Shown here: piece after piece, positions 22,836 to 32,815 of the stretch | Layout: each line of letters begins with the position of its first letter | Position numbering within the stretch: the stretch's first letter is position 1 | Assembly: GCA_018644935.1 (NCBI GenBank) | Contig: JABGPL010000008.1 | Span: 1 to 64,000, forward strand | Origin: Calditrichota bacterium | GTDB lineage: Bacteria; Electryoneota; AABM5-125-24; Hatepunaeales; Hatepunaeaceae | Length of the DNA: 64,000 nucleotides | Direction: 5' to 3' | Made by a program: the position numbers and the translations under genes | Notes under the pieces: model-generated | Database searches by the model: none | Seen by the model: the letters and a program-made list of their open reading frames with translations, nothing else | Told to the model about the DNA's origin: nothing

Positions 22836-23072
22836 GTGAAAGTACATGAAATTAGGGAATTATCTCACAAAGAGCTCATTGAAAAGTTCGATGAAAAAAC
22901 CGAAGAAGTCGCGAACTTGAAATTTCAGCACGCTCTGCATCAGCTTGAGAATACTGATAAAGTCAGGATCGTTAAGCGAGAACTTGCAAGAATGAAGACT
23001 ATTCTCGTCGAACACGCAAAAGGTATCCGCACTTTGAAGGATGCTGCATCAGTTGATGAGGAGCTTTTATAA
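22836..23072 (+). CDS. rpmC: 50S ribosomal protein L29
   Basis: GTG 22836 with upstream [61 protein letters not shown]. Confidence 0.93.
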   Translation: MKVHEIRELSHKELIEKFDEKTEEVANLKFQHALHQLENTDKVRIVKRELARMKTILVEHAKGIRTLKDAASVDEELL

Positions 23073-23330
23073 ATGGAAAGAGAAAACAGGCGAAAAGTTC
23101 AGCAGGGGGTAGTTACCTCAGACAGCGGTGATAAGTCTATTACTGTGTTGGTTGAGAGAAAGATTCCACATCCTGTATATAAAAAGTACTTTAAGCGCTC
23201 GAAGAAGTTTATGGCGCATGATGCTGAGAACACCTGTAATGTAGGGGATTTCGTTCGGATTATTGAATGTCGTCCGTTATCCAAACGTAAATCCTGGCGA
23301 TTGCTTAGCGTTATTGAACGTAAAGCTTAA
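23073..23330 (+). CDS. rpsQ: 30S ribosomal protein S17
   Basis: [48 protein letters not shown]. Confidence 0.97.
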   Translation: MERENRRKVQQGVVTSDSGDKSITVLVERKIPHPVYKKYFKRSKKFMAHDAENTCNVGDFVRIIECRPLSKRKSWRLLSVIERKA

Positions 23331-23426
23331 CCAATATCTGAACCAATCCTGGCGGATCAGTGATGAAATTGGTCGCATGGAAAACGTTTATAAGTAAGTG
23401 TTTTTAATCTTTCGGTAATAATTCTA

Positions 23427-23795
23427 ATGATACAGGAAGAAACTAATCTTGCGGTCGCCGATAATACTGGCGCGAAACGAGTACAATGTTTCCGGGTATT
23501 AGGCGGTACTGGTCGTAAGTACGCTTCAGTTGGAGATTTGATTGTTGTTTCAGTCAAGTCTGCAACACCAACCAGCAGAGTAAAAAAGGGGACGGTTTCT
23601 AAGGCTGTCGTCGTTCGAACATGTAAGGAAGTTCGTCGCAAGGACGGGTCCTACATACGTTTTGAAGAAAACGCTTGTGTTCTTTTGGACGAGAGTGAAG
23701 AAATAGTTGGAAATCGAATCTTTGGCCCTGTTGCAAGAGAGCTGCGTGAAAAGCATTATATGAAAATTGTTTCGCTGGCTCCGGAAGTTTTGTGA
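23427..23795 (+). CDS. rplN: 50S ribosomal protein L14
   Basis: [48 protein letters not shown]. Confidence 0.98.
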   Translation: MIQEETNLAVADNTGAKRVQCFRVLGGTGRKYASVGDLIVVSVKSATPTSRVKKGTVSKAVVVRTCKEVRRKDGSYIRFEENACVLLDESEEIVGNRIFGPVARELREKHYMKIVSLAPEVL

Positions 23796-23807
23796 GAGTA
23801 TGAGATA

Positions 23808-24167
23808 ATGATAAAGAGAATACGAAAAATCAAAGGAAACCGTCTTCACGTCCGAAAAGGAGACATAGTACTTGTGCTTACCGGGAATGATAAAGGAAAG
23901 CGCGGTAAAGTGTTGAAGACTTTCCCTGAAAGAAGCAGAATAGTTGTCGAAGGTGTTTCTTTTATGAAGCGCCATAGCAAACCCAATGTTAAAATGCCAC
24001 AGGGTGGCATCGTCGAACGTGAAAGAGCGATTGATGCTTCTAACGTTATGGTTATCGACCCGAAAACAGGTGAACCAACCCGTATCGGATATCGGACCCT
24101 TACAGTTGACGACAAGAAACAACGGGTTCGTTATTCTAAAAAATCTGGCGAAACCTTAGGTGGATAG
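23808..24167 (+). CDS. rplX: 50S ribosomal protein L24
   Basis: [49 protein letters not shown]. Confidence 0.97.
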   Translation: MIKRIRKIKGNRLHVRKGDIVLVLTGNDKGKRGKVLKTFPERSRIVVEGVSFMKRHSKPNVKMPQGGIVERERAIDASNVMVIDPKTGEPTRIGYRTLTVDDKKQRVRYSKKSGETLGG

Positions 24168-24178
24168 ACGGATAGATA

Positions 24179-24886
24179 ATGGCAGATAAGAATAAAAAAG
24201 ACGCCCAAGGCGCAAAAAACGCCAAAGGTGCAAAAGGCGCAAAAGGAAGCAAAAAGTCTGGAGCCTCAAAAGGTAAGGGCAAGGGGAAAGTAGCTAAATC
24301 CATACCGTTGCCTGCTGACTATCAACCGCGTCTTAAAAAGATGTACACCGAGCGAGTTTCAGGTGAACTGGAAAAACAATTTGAATATAAAAACAAAATG
24401 TTGATTCCCAGTTTGCAGAAGATCGTTCTGAACGTTGGAGATGGGACCCTACATTCCGACTCAAAATTAGCAGAGTCTATTTTGCAGGAGATGACAACCG
24501 TCAGTGGTCAAAAACCAGTTTTGACGCGCGCTAGATTATCCATTTCAAACTTCAAATTAAGACAGGGAATGGTTGTTGGCTGCAGAGTTACCTTACGCAG
24601 TCGGATAATGTATGAGTTTCTTGACAGATTGATCTCAATCATTATCCCTCGTATTCGTGACTTTCGCGGTTTAAGTGACAAATCTTTTGATGGTCGGGGG
24701 AATTATTCCTTTGGCGTCAAAGAGCAAATCATTTTTCCTGAAATAGATTATGATAAGGTCGTAAAAATCCATGGAATGGATATTACGATTTGCACAAGTG
24801 CCTCGACAGATGAAGAAGCACTTGCATTGCTTTCTGGCTTTGGATTCCCGTTCCGTCGCAGGGCAGACGAGATTGAAGCAGCCTAA
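24179..24886 (+). CDS. rplE: 50S ribosomal protein L5 with a ~45-aa K/G/A-rich N-terminal extension
   Basis: PRLKKMYTERV...QKIVLNVGDG...RGLSDKSFDGRGNYSFGVKEQIIFPEIDYDKVVKIHGMDITI; preceded by MADKNKKDAQGAKNAKGAKGAKGSKKSGASKGKGKGKVAKS. Confidence 0.97.
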   Translation: MADKNKKDAQGAKNAKGAKGAKGSKKSGASKGKGKGKVAKSIPLPADYQPRLKKMYTERVSGELEKQFEYKNKMLIPSLQKIVLNVGDGTLHSDSKLAESILQEMTTVSGQKPVLTRARLSISNFKLRQGMVVGCRVTLRSRIMYEFLDRLISIIIPRIRDFRGLSDKSFDGRGNYSFGVKEQIIFPEIDYDKVVKIHGMDITICTSASTDEEALALLSGFGFPFRRRADEIEAA

Positions 24887-24922
24887 AATTTGTTTTTTAA
24901 GAATTTGATATACTGAGGATCC

Positions 24923-25108
24923 ATGGCAAAGAAGTGTTTAGTAGCCAAACAGCGTCGGAAACCTAAGTACAAGGTACAAGAATATAGCCGATGCAGACGC
25001 TGCGGTAGACCACGAGCTTATATGCGTCGTTTTGGTCTGTGTAGAATTTGTTTCCGAGAACTTGCCCTCCAGGGTATGATTCCAGGCGTTACTAAGGCAA
25101 GCTGGTAG
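24923..25108 (+). CDS. rpsZ: 30S ribosomal protein S14, zinc-binding type Z
   Basis: 61 aa, [38 protein letters not shown]. Confidence 0.97.
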   Translation: MAKKCLVAKQRRKPKYKVQEYSRCRRCGRPRAYMRRFGLCRICFRELALQGMIPGVTKASW

Positions 25109-25119
25109 GAGATTATCTG

Positions 25120-25518
25120 ATGAGCATGACAGATCCAATAGCAGATTTCCTGACACGAATCAGGAACGCTTCCAGGGCAAATTTTGCCACCGTGGATATT
25201 CCTGAATCAGGCTTGAAGTTAAATTTAACCCGTGTTTTATTACGAGAAAAATTTATTTCCAAGTACATCAGGATACGGGATGGAAAGCAAGGTTTAATCC
25301 GAATATTCTTGAAGTATACGGCGGAAGGCGAGAGTGTAATCGAGAATTTACAAAGAGTATCTAAGCCCGGTAGAAGAGTGTATTTTGCCTGTAACAAAAT
25401 ACCTCGTGTTCTCAACGGACTTGGAGTAATGATTTTAACGACACCAAAGGGTGTCCTTTCTGATTACAACGCTCGCAGAATGAATGTCGGCGGAGAGCCG
25501 TTATGCGTTATATGGTAA
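25120..25518 (+). CDS. rpsH: 30S ribosomal protein S8
   Basis: DPIADFLTRIRNASRA...VMILTTPKGVLSDYNARRMNVGGEPLCVIW. Confidence 0.97.
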   Translation: MSMTDPIADFLTRIRNASRANFATVDIPESGLKLNLTRVLLREKFISKYIRIRDGKQGLIRIFLKYTAEGESVIENLQRVSKPGRRVYFACNKIPRVLNGLGVMILTTPKGVLSDYNARRMNVGGEPLCVIW

Positions 25519-25566
25519 TGATTTGCCATCGGTTCCGGAACGCTTCCGGCAAGGAGGATTGATATA

Positions 25567-26103
25567 ATGTCAAGGGTAGGCAGAAACCCAATACCTTTAC
25601 CCGCTGGGACAAAGGTGACAATAAACGATAGACACTTGCACGTCAAAGGCAAGTTGGGCGAGCTCGAATGGAGTCTCCCGAAATGCATTAGTGCAGTTCT
25701 TGAAGATAATGTAATTGTTGTAAGTCGTATTGGTGAAGCAAAGCATGAAAGAGCACTTCACGGACTTAGCCGCGCATTACTGGCAAATATGGTAACTGGT
25801 GTTAATCAGGGATTCTCAAAAAGTCTTGAACTGGTTGGTGTTGGTTATAAAGCTGAACAACGCGGACCGGCAGCACAACTAGCAGTTGGATACTCACATA
25901 AAATAATTTGTTTGCCTCCAGATGGTGTCACAATTAAAGTTGAATCACCAACGAGAATCACAATAAGTGGTATCGACAAGCAATTGGTTGGTGAAACAGC
26001 CGCTTCTATCCGAAAAGTCAGACCACCGGAACCCTACAAGGGCAAAGGTATAAAATATAGCGATGAGATAGTTCGTCGCAAAGCAGGAAAGTCAGCTAAG
26101 TAG
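25567..26103 (+). CDS. rplF: 50S ribosomal protein L6
   Basis: MSRVGRNPIPLPAGTKVTIND...VGVGYKAEQRGPAAQLAVGYSHKI...KPPEPYKGKGIKY-like. Confidence 0.97.
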   Translation: MSRVGRNPIPLPAGTKVTINDRHLHVKGKLGELEWSLPKCISAVLEDNVIVVSRIGEAKHERALHGLSRALLANMVTGVNQGFSKSLELVGVGYKAEQRGPAAQLAVGYSHKIICLPPDGVTIKVESPTRITISGIDKQLVGETAASIRKVRPPEPYKGKGIKYSDEIVRRKAGKSAK

Positions 26104-26233
26104 TTGAAAAAGTAACAATAACTTAGCGATAGTTTTCTGAAGATTTCAGTATTCTTCAGTACCAAATTATGAAATTAAGACCTGTTCGCGCTTTCAATCT
26201 GAGAGCATACGAACAGGCGTTGAGGAATAATAG

Positions 26234-26614
26234 ATGAATAAACTAAGCGTTAGCATAAAAAAAAGCAAGAAACGCTTAATCAGGCGAAAAAAGCATATTC
26301 GAAAAATTGTTTTCGGTACCGCTGACCGCCCAAGATTAGTTGTTTTTCGTAGCAATGTACATATTTATGCCCAGATCATCGACGATGATAACGGAACATT
26401 AACTGGTTGCTCGACACTTTCTCCCTCCATCAAGGATAAACTTGCTGAGGTTAAGGGAAAAGTTAATCAGGCAAAGATAATTGGTGAACATATTGCAAGT
26501 TTAGCCAAAGACCATGGAATTACCAAAGTGAAATTCGACAGAAACGGACGAATCTATCACGGTCGAGTCAAGGCACTTGCAGATGCAGCACGATCCGGCG
26601 GTCTAATATTTTAG
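26234..26614 (+). CDS. rplR: 50S ribosomal protein L18
   Basis: RPRLVVFRSNVHIYAQIIDDDNGTL...KVKFDRNGRIYHGRVKALADAARSGGLIF. Confidence 0.96.
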   Translation: MNKLSVSIKKSKKRLIRRKKHIRKIVFGTADRPRLVVFRSNVHIYAQIIDDDNGTLTGCSTLSPSIKDKLAEVKGKVNQAKIIGEHIASLAKDHGITKVKFDRNGRIYHGRVKALADAARSGGLIF

Positions 26615-26693
26615 TCGGATATCGTTGGGTGAGGTTGTTAGAAATTTTACCCGGTTAAGTAAATGGATTTATTCCGTTTGATAGTCCAGAAAT

Positions 26694-27236
26694 TTGATAG
26701 GATTAGGATTGGAAAACGTTAACAGTAGCGAACTGACCCTTCTTGAGAAGGTTGTCAATATCAAGCGAGTGGCTAAGGTCGTAAAAGGCGGTCGTAACTT
26801 CAGTTTCAATGCACTTGTTGTTGTTGGAGATGGAGCTGGACGTGTCGGTTTCGGGCTTGGGAAGGCGCGTGAGGTCGTGGATGCAATTACGAAGGGTACT
26901 GAGATTGCTAAACGGTCGTTGAAACGTTACCCTATTACACGCAATTCAATTCCGCATCAAGTGATCGGGAAATTTGGTGCCGGAAAGGTGATCCTCCGAC
27001 CAGCTACGCCTGGTACCGGGATTATTGCAGGTGGAGCCGTCAGGGCAGTCCTGGAATCACTCGGAGTGAGAGATGTACTGTGTAAATCACTGGGTAGTGC
27101 AAACCACATAAATGTGTTGAAGGCTACATTTGTAGCTCTCGGAAAGCTGTATGATGCAAATCGGATGGCGCGCAAAAGAGGCATGTCAGTGCATGAGTTA
27201 TTGCACATGCCAAAGCGGGAGAAATTCCATGCCTGA
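26694..27236 (+). CDS. rpsE: 30S ribosomal protein S5 (TTG start at 26694 or, more likely, 26709)
   Basis: [44 protein letters not shown]...[12 protein letters not shown]. Confidence 0.96.
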   Translation: MIGLGLENVNSSELTLLEKVVNIKRVAKVVKGGRNFSFNALVVVGDGAGRVGFGLGKAREVVDAITKGTEIAKRSLKRYPITRNSIPHQVIGKFGAGKVILRPATPGTGIIAGGAVRAVLESLGVRDVLCKSLGSANHINVLKATFVALGKLYDANRMARKRGMSVHELLHMPKREKFHA

Positions 27237-27537
27237 GCAATTGCAGATAACATACAAGAAAAGCGCGATTGGGCGTGTTTTTAAGCAAAAAAGAGTGATT
27301 AGAGCACTTGGTTTTACTCATCTCGGTCAAAGCAGAGTTGTCGCTGATAATCCTGCAATGCGCGGTATGATTCGTAAAGTACAACATTTGCTAGTTGTAG
27401 AATCTTTGAGCGAATCTGTTGTTGCTCCTGAGTCAAAGAAATCTTCTGAAGTGGTTGAAGAACCAACTAAAGATACGTCAGTTACTGAGGTGAAGGAAGA
27501 AGAGCCCAGCGAAGCGGAGAATAATCAGGATGTATGA
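27229..27537 (+). CDS. rpmD: 50S ribosomal protein L30 with acidic C-terminal tail
   Basis: ATG 27229: [58 protein letters not shown] followed by ~45 acidic residues. Confidence 0.92.
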   Translation: MPEQLQITYKKSAIGRVFKQKRVIRALGFTHLGQSRVVADNPAMRGMIRKVQHLLVVESLSESVVAPESKKSSEVVEEPTKDTSVTEVKEEEPSEAENNQDV

Positions 27538-28057
27538 TTACATTGGTGATCTTGGCAGCTTAAGACCAGCACCAGGGTCCATTAAGAAGAAAAAACGCAT
27601 CGGCCGTGGTCGCGGTTCGGGTCATGGAGACACCGCAACACGTGGACATAAAGGTGCAAAATCTCGTTCAGGATGGAAGCAAAAAGTCGGTTTTGAAGGT
27701 GGACAAATGCCCCTCAAGAGGCGCATCCCCAAACGTGGCTTCACACCTCTGAACAGAACTGAATATAATGAAGTTAAAGTTAGTGATCTGAGTCGAATAG
27801 CTGGAGAAAATGTTGATCCGGCTGAAATCAGAAAAGCGCATATCGTAAAGGGGCGTGGACCAATTGTTCTTCTCGGAACTGGTGATATAGATCGCGCTGT
27901 GAAAATATCTGTTCACAGGGTAACCAAATCAGCTCAGGAAAAGATCACTGCAGCAGGTGGGTCAATTGAAATTTTACCTCTTGACCCAATAGATCGCAGG
28001 GTTAAAAAGGGTCCGACCACGCGAAATAAGAAATCTAAAGTCCCATCAATCGGTTAA
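27530..28057 (+). CDS. rplO: 50S ribosomal protein L15
   Basis: LGSLRPAPGSIKKKKRIGRGRGSGHGDTATRGHKGAKSRSG...GFEGGQMPLKRRIPKRGF. Confidence 0.97.
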   Translation: MYDYIGDLGSLRPAPGSIKKKKRIGRGRGSGHGDTATRGHKGAKSRSGWKQKVGFEGGQMPLKRRIPKRGFTPLNRTEYNEVKVSDLSRIAGENVDPAEIRKAHIVKGRGPIVLLGTGDIDRAVKISVHRVTKSAQEKITAAGGSIEILPLDPIDRRVKKGPTTRNKKSKVPSIG

Positions 28058-28077
28058 CTGGCGGCGGTTTTTGAACG

Positions 28078-29409
28078 ATGCTGGAAAAATTTAGAAATAT
28101 CTTCAAGATCCCTGATCTTAAACGACGAATTCTTTTCACCCTGTTAGTCTTTGTAGTCTACCGAATCGGTGGTCACGTTCCCGTACCGGGAATAAATGCT
28201 ATGGCACTCGGTGAATTCCTGCAAATGCAGCAGAACACTCTGTTCGGATTATATGATATGTTTGCCGGAGGTAACTTCGGTAGAGCTACCGTTTTTGCTC
28301 TCGGTATCATGCCATATATTAGTGCATCAATTATTCTACAGTTAATGGGCACAGTAATGCCTGCACTGCAGAAATTGCAGCAGGAAGGTGAAGAGGGTCG
28401 AAAAAAGATAACTCAGTGGACTCGCTACCTGACTGTTGGTATCGCTGGAGCACAGTCCGTTGGTGTCAGCATCTTTTTAACTCAAATTCCCGCAACCCAA
28501 AGTGGATTGATAGTTGTACCCAATCCAGGATTAGGCTTCGCATTACTTACAGTGCTGACTCTTACATCCGGTACTATTTTTATTATGTGGCTGGGGGAGC
28601 AAATTACCGAAAGAGGTATTGGTAACGGGATAAGTCTTCTCATCTTTATCGGGATTATTGATCGTCTCCCATATGCCTTGATGGATGAAGTTCAACTGCT
28701 AAATAAAGGTCTTAGAAGTCCAATAGAGGAACTTTTCCTATTCGGATTGATGTTCCTTACAATTGCCGCAGTTGTCGGAATCACTCAGGGACAACGGAAG
28801 ATTTCTGTACAATATGCTAAAAAGGTTGTCGGACGAAGGGTTTATGGTGGTCAGTCCACTCATATCCCCCTACGTGTAAATACTGCGGGCGTAATGCCCA
28901 TTATTTTCGCACAGACCATCATGTTTGTGCCGTCCACCGCAGCAACATTTCTTCCAGAAGGTGCATTCAGGGAATGGTTGAATACTGCATTCACGTTCCA
29001 GTCATACACCTATATGATCTTTTACATGCTTTTAATTATCTTCTTCACCTATTTTTATACTGCAATAGCTATCAACCCAGTTGATATGGCTAATAATCTG
29101 AAGAAGCAGGGGGGATTGATTCCTTCCGTAAAACCTGGAAAAAGAACCGCGGAATATATTGACAATATCCTGACGAGGATTACTCTTCCTGGAGCAATTT
29201 TCCTTGGATTAATTGCAATCTTTCCTGCAATTATAACGAAACAGATGAATGTTTCGTATAATTTCGCATCATTCTTTGGTGGCACTGGTTTGTTAATTAT
29301 GGTCGGTGTCTCTCTTGACACTCTCCAACAGATAGAGTCTCATTTGCTGATGCGCCATTACGATGGTCTTATGAAATCAGGAAAACTTCGTGGTCGACGC
29401 CGCGGTTAA
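28078..29409 (+). CDS. secY: Protein translocase subunit SecY
   Basis: 443 aa, multi-TM, GGHVPVPGIN, LGIMPYISASIILQLM, GGLIPSVKPGKRTAEYID. Confidence 0.98.
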   Translation: MLEKFRNIFKIPDLKRRILFTLLVFVVYRIGGHVPVPGINAMALGEFLQMQQNTLFGLYDMFAGGNFGRATVFALGIMPYISASIILQLMGTVMPALQKLQQEGEEGRKKITQWTRYLTVGIAGAQSVGVSIFLTQIPATQSGLIVVPNPGLGFALLTVLTLTSGTIFIMWLGEQITERGIGNGISLLIFIGIIDRLPYALMDEVQLLNKGLRSPIEELFLFGLMFLTIAAVVGITQGQRKISVQYAKKVVGRRVYGGQSTHIPLRVNTAGVMPIIFAQTIMFVPSTAATFLPEGAFREWLNTAFTFQSYTYMIFYMLLIIFFTYFYTAIAINPVDMANNLKKQGGLIPSVKPGKRTAEYIDNILTRITLPGAIFLGLIAIFPAIITKQMNVSYNFASFFGGTGLLIMVGVSLDTLQQIESHLLMRHYDGLMKSGKLRGRRRG

Positions 29410-29445
29410 CGAAACAAAAGAACAACTTTAGTCAAGAGGCTAAAT

Positions 29446-30072
29446 ATGATCCTGATCTTACTTGGTGCTCCTGGAGCCGGAAAAGGCACCCAGGCTGAAA
29501 GAATAAAAGCACACTTTGATATGCAACACCTGTCAACAGGTGATTTACTTAGAGCTGCTGTAAAAGAAGGCAGTGAGTTGGGAAAACTTGCAAAAGACTA
29601 TATGGATGGCGGGAAACTTGTTCCCGATGATGTGATACTAGGAATCATAAACGATTATATGAAAGCAAACGAAGGCGCGGGGATTCTGTTTGACGGATTC
29701 CCAAGAACGGTTGCACAGGCTGAAGGACTTGATGGTTTTTTGAAGGATGCGGAAGTTAAAGTGGTTTCACTTGAAATAGAAGATGAGGTTGTAATCAACC
29801 GCCTATCTTCTCGCAGGTCTTGCCGGGCTTGTGGTCGAGTCTACAACCCAGCATTAGGGATTAAACCAGCTGGTGACGCATGCGAATGCGGCGGTGAGAT
29901 TTACCAGCGTGATGATGATCGTTCTGAAACAATCGCGAATCGGTTGAATATTTTCCATACTCAGACTGAACCGATAATCGAATTCTATGGTGCCCGAAAA
30001 GTACTTTATAAGGTGAATGGAAATGGTGCCCCGGATGAGATTTTTAAGAGAGTGAAGGAAACTCTCGTTTGA
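29446..30072 (+). CDS. adk: Adenylate kinase with cysteine (zinc-type) LID
   Basis: LLGAPGAGKGTQAERI, DGFPRTVAQAEGLD, CxxC...CxC in LID. Confidence 0.97.
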   Translation: MILILLGAPGAGKGTQAERIKAHFDMQHLSTGDLLRAAVKEGSELGKLAKDYMDGGKLVPDDVILGIINDYMKANEGAGILFDGFPRTVAQAEGLDGFLKDAEVKVVSLEIEDEVVINRLSSRRSCRACGRVYNPALGIKPAGDACECGGEIYQRDDDRSETIANRLNIFHTQTEPIIEFYGARKVLYKVNGNGAPDEIFKRVKETLV

Positions 30073-30893
30073 TAAAGCTTCGCAGTCCTCGAGATATAGA
30101 AAAAATGCGCCGAGCAGGGGCATTATTGGCGAAGTCATTTGTAAAAGTATTTGACCACGTTTCCCCCGGTGCAGTTACTCAGGATCTCGATTCAGTTATT
30201 GAAGAGGCGATTCTGCAAGCGGGTGCGATCCCTGCCTTCAAAGGTTACAGTGGAGGCGGGACAAAGAAGTTTCCAGCGACGACATGTATTTCCGTTGATG
30301 AAGAAATCGTACATGGAATACCTTCACAAAGAAGCATAAAAGATGGTCAGATAGTTGGTATCGACGCTGGCTTAAAACTGGATGGTTGGTTCTCGGATAT
30401 GGCATGTAGTTTTCTGGTTGGAGAAGTAGATAAGAAACGGCAGAAACTATGGAATATTACTCGAGAAGCGCTTTATGCAGGTATTGAACAGGCAAGACCG
30501 GGGAATTATCTTCTTGACGTCTCTGGTGCAATTCAGGATCATGTAGAAAAAAGCGGTTTTGGAATAATCCGGGACCTTGTTGGACACGGAATTGGACAGG
30601 AATTGCACGAAGAACCACAGGTGCCGAATTATCGTCAGAGTATGAAGAGTTTAAAACTCCGTTCCGGGATGACATTTGCAATTGAACCGATGGTATCGAT
30701 TGGTGATTGGAGAATAAAGACATTGCGTGATGGTTGGACTGCAATTACGCGTGACAGGTCACCAGCCGGTCATTTTGAACATACGGTACTCGTGACAGAT
30801 GGAGAACCGCTGATTTTAACCAGACTTGAAGATGGTCGAGACCCATGGGATGTTCTCGGTCAAATGTATTCAAGTCTACGCAGCAAGGAATAG
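30069..30893 (+). CDS. map: Methionine aminopeptidase type I
   Basis: CISVDEEIVHGIPSQRSIKDGQIVGIDAG, GHGIGQELHEEPQVPNY, FAIEPMVSIG. Confidence 0.97.
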   Translation: MIKLRSPRDIEKMRRAGALLAKSFVKVFDHVSPGAVTQDLDSVIEEAILQAGAIPAFKGYSGGGTKKFPATTCISVDEEIVHGIPSQRSIKDGQIVGIDAGLKLDGWFSDMACSFLVGEVDKKRQKLWNITREALYAGIEQARPGNYLLDVSGAIQDHVEKSGFGIIRDLVGHGIGQELHEEPQVPNYRQSMKSLKLRSGMTFAIEPMVSIGDWRIKTLRDGWTAITRDRSPAGHFEHTVLVTDGEPLILTRLEDGRDPWDVLGQMYSSLRSKE

Positions 30894-30896
30894 ATT

Positions 30897-31115
30897 TTGC
30901 CGAAAGAAGAAGCAATCAAAGTTGATGGAGTTGTTACTGAAACTCTGCCAAATGCAACTTTTCAGGTTAAGCTTGAAAAAGGTCATACAGTTCTGGCTCA
31001 TATTTCCGGTAAGATGAGGATGCACTATATAAAGATTCTCCCTGGGGATAAAGTAACCATAGAATTGTCACCCTACGATTTAAATCGCGGTAGAATTGTT
31101 TACCGTTACAAGTGA
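30897..31115 (+). CDS. infA: Translation initiation factor IF-1 (TTG start)
   Basis: [65 protein letters not shown]. Confidence 0.97.
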   Translation: MPKEEAIKVDGVVTETLPNATFQVKLEKGHTVLAHISGKMRMHYIKILPGDKVTIELSPYDLNRGRIVYRYK

Positions 31116-31125
31116 AGGATAAGAA

Positions 31126-31239
31126 ATGAAAGTACAAGCCTCAGTCAGGCGTATATGTGATAATTGTAAAATCGTTCGCAGGAAAGGTGCAGTTCGAGTG
31201 ATTTGCAAGAATCCGAAACACAAGCAACGCCAGGGTTAG
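31126..31239 (+). CDS. rpmJ: 50S ribosomal protein L36, zinc form
   Basis: Absent from ORF track (37 aa). [37 protein letters not shown]. Confidence 0.96.
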   Translation: MKVQASVRRICDNCKIVRRKGAVRVICKNPKHKQRQG

Positions 31240-31323
31240 GGAAGTTAAAGAAGTTTTTGCTTATTTGCGAAGACCTAACTATGGCGACATGAAGTTGTCT
31301 TAATTTGAATGTAAGGAGTTACA

Positions 31324-31692
31324 ATGCCTCGCATCGCTGGCGTTGACTTACCGCGAAATAAGCGGATTGAAATTGCACTGACGTACATATTTGGCATCGG
31401 TCGCAAAAATTCTCATGAAATACTGACCAAAGCAAAGATTGACTTTGGAAAGAGTTCAGATGATTTGAATGAAAAGCAAGTGAAGCAAATTCGCGATATA
31501 ATCAATGAAGATTATAAAGTTGAAGGACCTTTGCGTACTGAAATTCAAATGAACATTAAGCGCTTGATTGACATCGGTAGTTACCGAGGTTATCGTCACA
31601 AGCGAGGTCTTCCGGCCCATGGTCAGAATACGAGAAATAATGCCCGTACACGTCGCAGCAAGCGACGTTCGTCACCGGCCAATAAGAAGTAA
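31324..31692 (+). CDS. rpsM: 30S ribosomal protein S13
   Basis: [30 protein letters not shown]...[26 protein letters not shown]. Confidence 0.98.
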   Translation: MPRIAGVDLPRNKRIEIALTYIFGIGRKNSHEILTKAKIDFGKSSDDLNEKQVKQIRDIINEDYKVEGPLRTEIQMNIKRLIDIGSYRGYRHKRGLPAHGQNTRNNARTRRSKRRSSPANKK

Positions 31693-31718
31693 TCAATCGT
31701 TACTAATGGAAGGATATC

Positions 31719-32111
31719 GTGGCTAAAGGCGATAAGAGAAAATCCTCGAAGAAAAAGGAAAAGGTTGACGCAGTTGGGGTTGTTTATATCAAAGCTTCGT
31801 TCAACAATACCCTGATTACAATAACCGACACATTCGGTAATGTGATTGTATGGTCATCGGCTGGTCGAGTGGGATTTAAAGGTTCACGGAAAAGTACTCC
31901 TTTTGCTGCTCAACAAGCAGCGAGTACTGCCGCAAAAACAGCTATGGATATGGGGCTTCAGAAGGTGTCTATTGAAGTAAAGGGACCCGGTTCAGGACGT
32001 GAATCTGCAATCAGGTCACTCGAAGGTGCAGGATTGATGATTACATCGATTCATGATGTAACTCCCCTGCCCCACAATGGGTGTCGACCCAAGAAAAAAC
32101 GTCGGATTTAA
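31719..32111 (+). CDS. rpsK: 30S ribosomal protein S11
   Basis: [30 protein letters not shown]...[19 protein letters not shown]. Confidence 0.98.
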   Translation: MAKGDKRKSSKKKEKVDAVGVVYIKASFNNTLITITDTFGNVIVWSSAGRVGFKGSRKSTPFAAQQAASTAAKTAMDMGLQKVSIEVKGPGSGRESAIRSLEGAGLMITSIHDVTPLPHNGCRPKKKRRI

Positions 32112-32154
32112 ACCGGCATTTTTATAATAGAAAGAAGATTTGACAGGAGAATAA

Positions 32155-32784
32155 ATGGCTCGCTATACGGGCTCGGTTTGCAAGTTATGCCGACGTGAAG
32201 GTGAGAAACTGTTTCTGAAAGGTGAAAGGTGCTTTGCAGCGAAATGTTCGTTTGATCGCCGCAATTACGCACCTGGACAACATGGTCAGAACCGGCGTTT
32301 CAAGCAATCCAACTACGGGCTGCAGTTACGGGAAAAGCAGAAAATCCGGCGTACATATGGTTTGTTGGAAAAGCAATTCCGGAATAACTACGAAAAAGCC
32401 GAACGCGAAAAAGGCGTCACTGGTGAGAGGATGTTGATGCGGTTGGAGAGTCGGTTGGACGTTTGTGTTTACAGACTTGGACTTGCTCCATCTCTTAAAG
32501 GTGCCCGTCAATTCGTTTCACACGGACACGTTACCGTGAACACGCGTAAAGTTGACATCCCATCTTATATGTTAAGACCGGGAGATAAAATCCAGATTCG
32601 TGCGCAATCACGAAAAATGGATATCATTCATAATTCAATGCAGCGCGTCAGAGAAAACAGGATGGTTCCTTATTTGTCTTTGGATAAGGCAAAAATGGAA
32701 GGTGAATTCCTGTCTCTTCCCAAGCGAGATGAAATCCCGATTACAGCTCGCGAACAACTTGTAGTTGAGTTATACTCACGTTAA
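32155..32784 (+). CDS. rpsD: 30S ribosomal protein S4, zinc form
   Basis: MARYTGSVCKLCRREGEKLFLKGERCFAAKCSFDRRNYAPGQHG. Confidence 0.98.
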   Translation: MARYTGSVCKLCRREGEKLFLKGERCFAAKCSFDRRNYAPGQHGQNRRFKQSNYGLQLREKQKIRRTYGLLEKQFRNNYEKAEREKGVTGERMLMRLESRLDVCVYRLGLAPSLKGARQFVSHGHVTVNTRKVDIPSYMLRPGDKIQIRAQSRKMDIIHNSMQRVRENRMVPYLSLDKAKMEGEFLSLPKRDEIPITAREQLVVELYSR

Positions 32785-32815
32785 TACGCCATAATTTTGT
32801 GGAGGACCGATCGGT

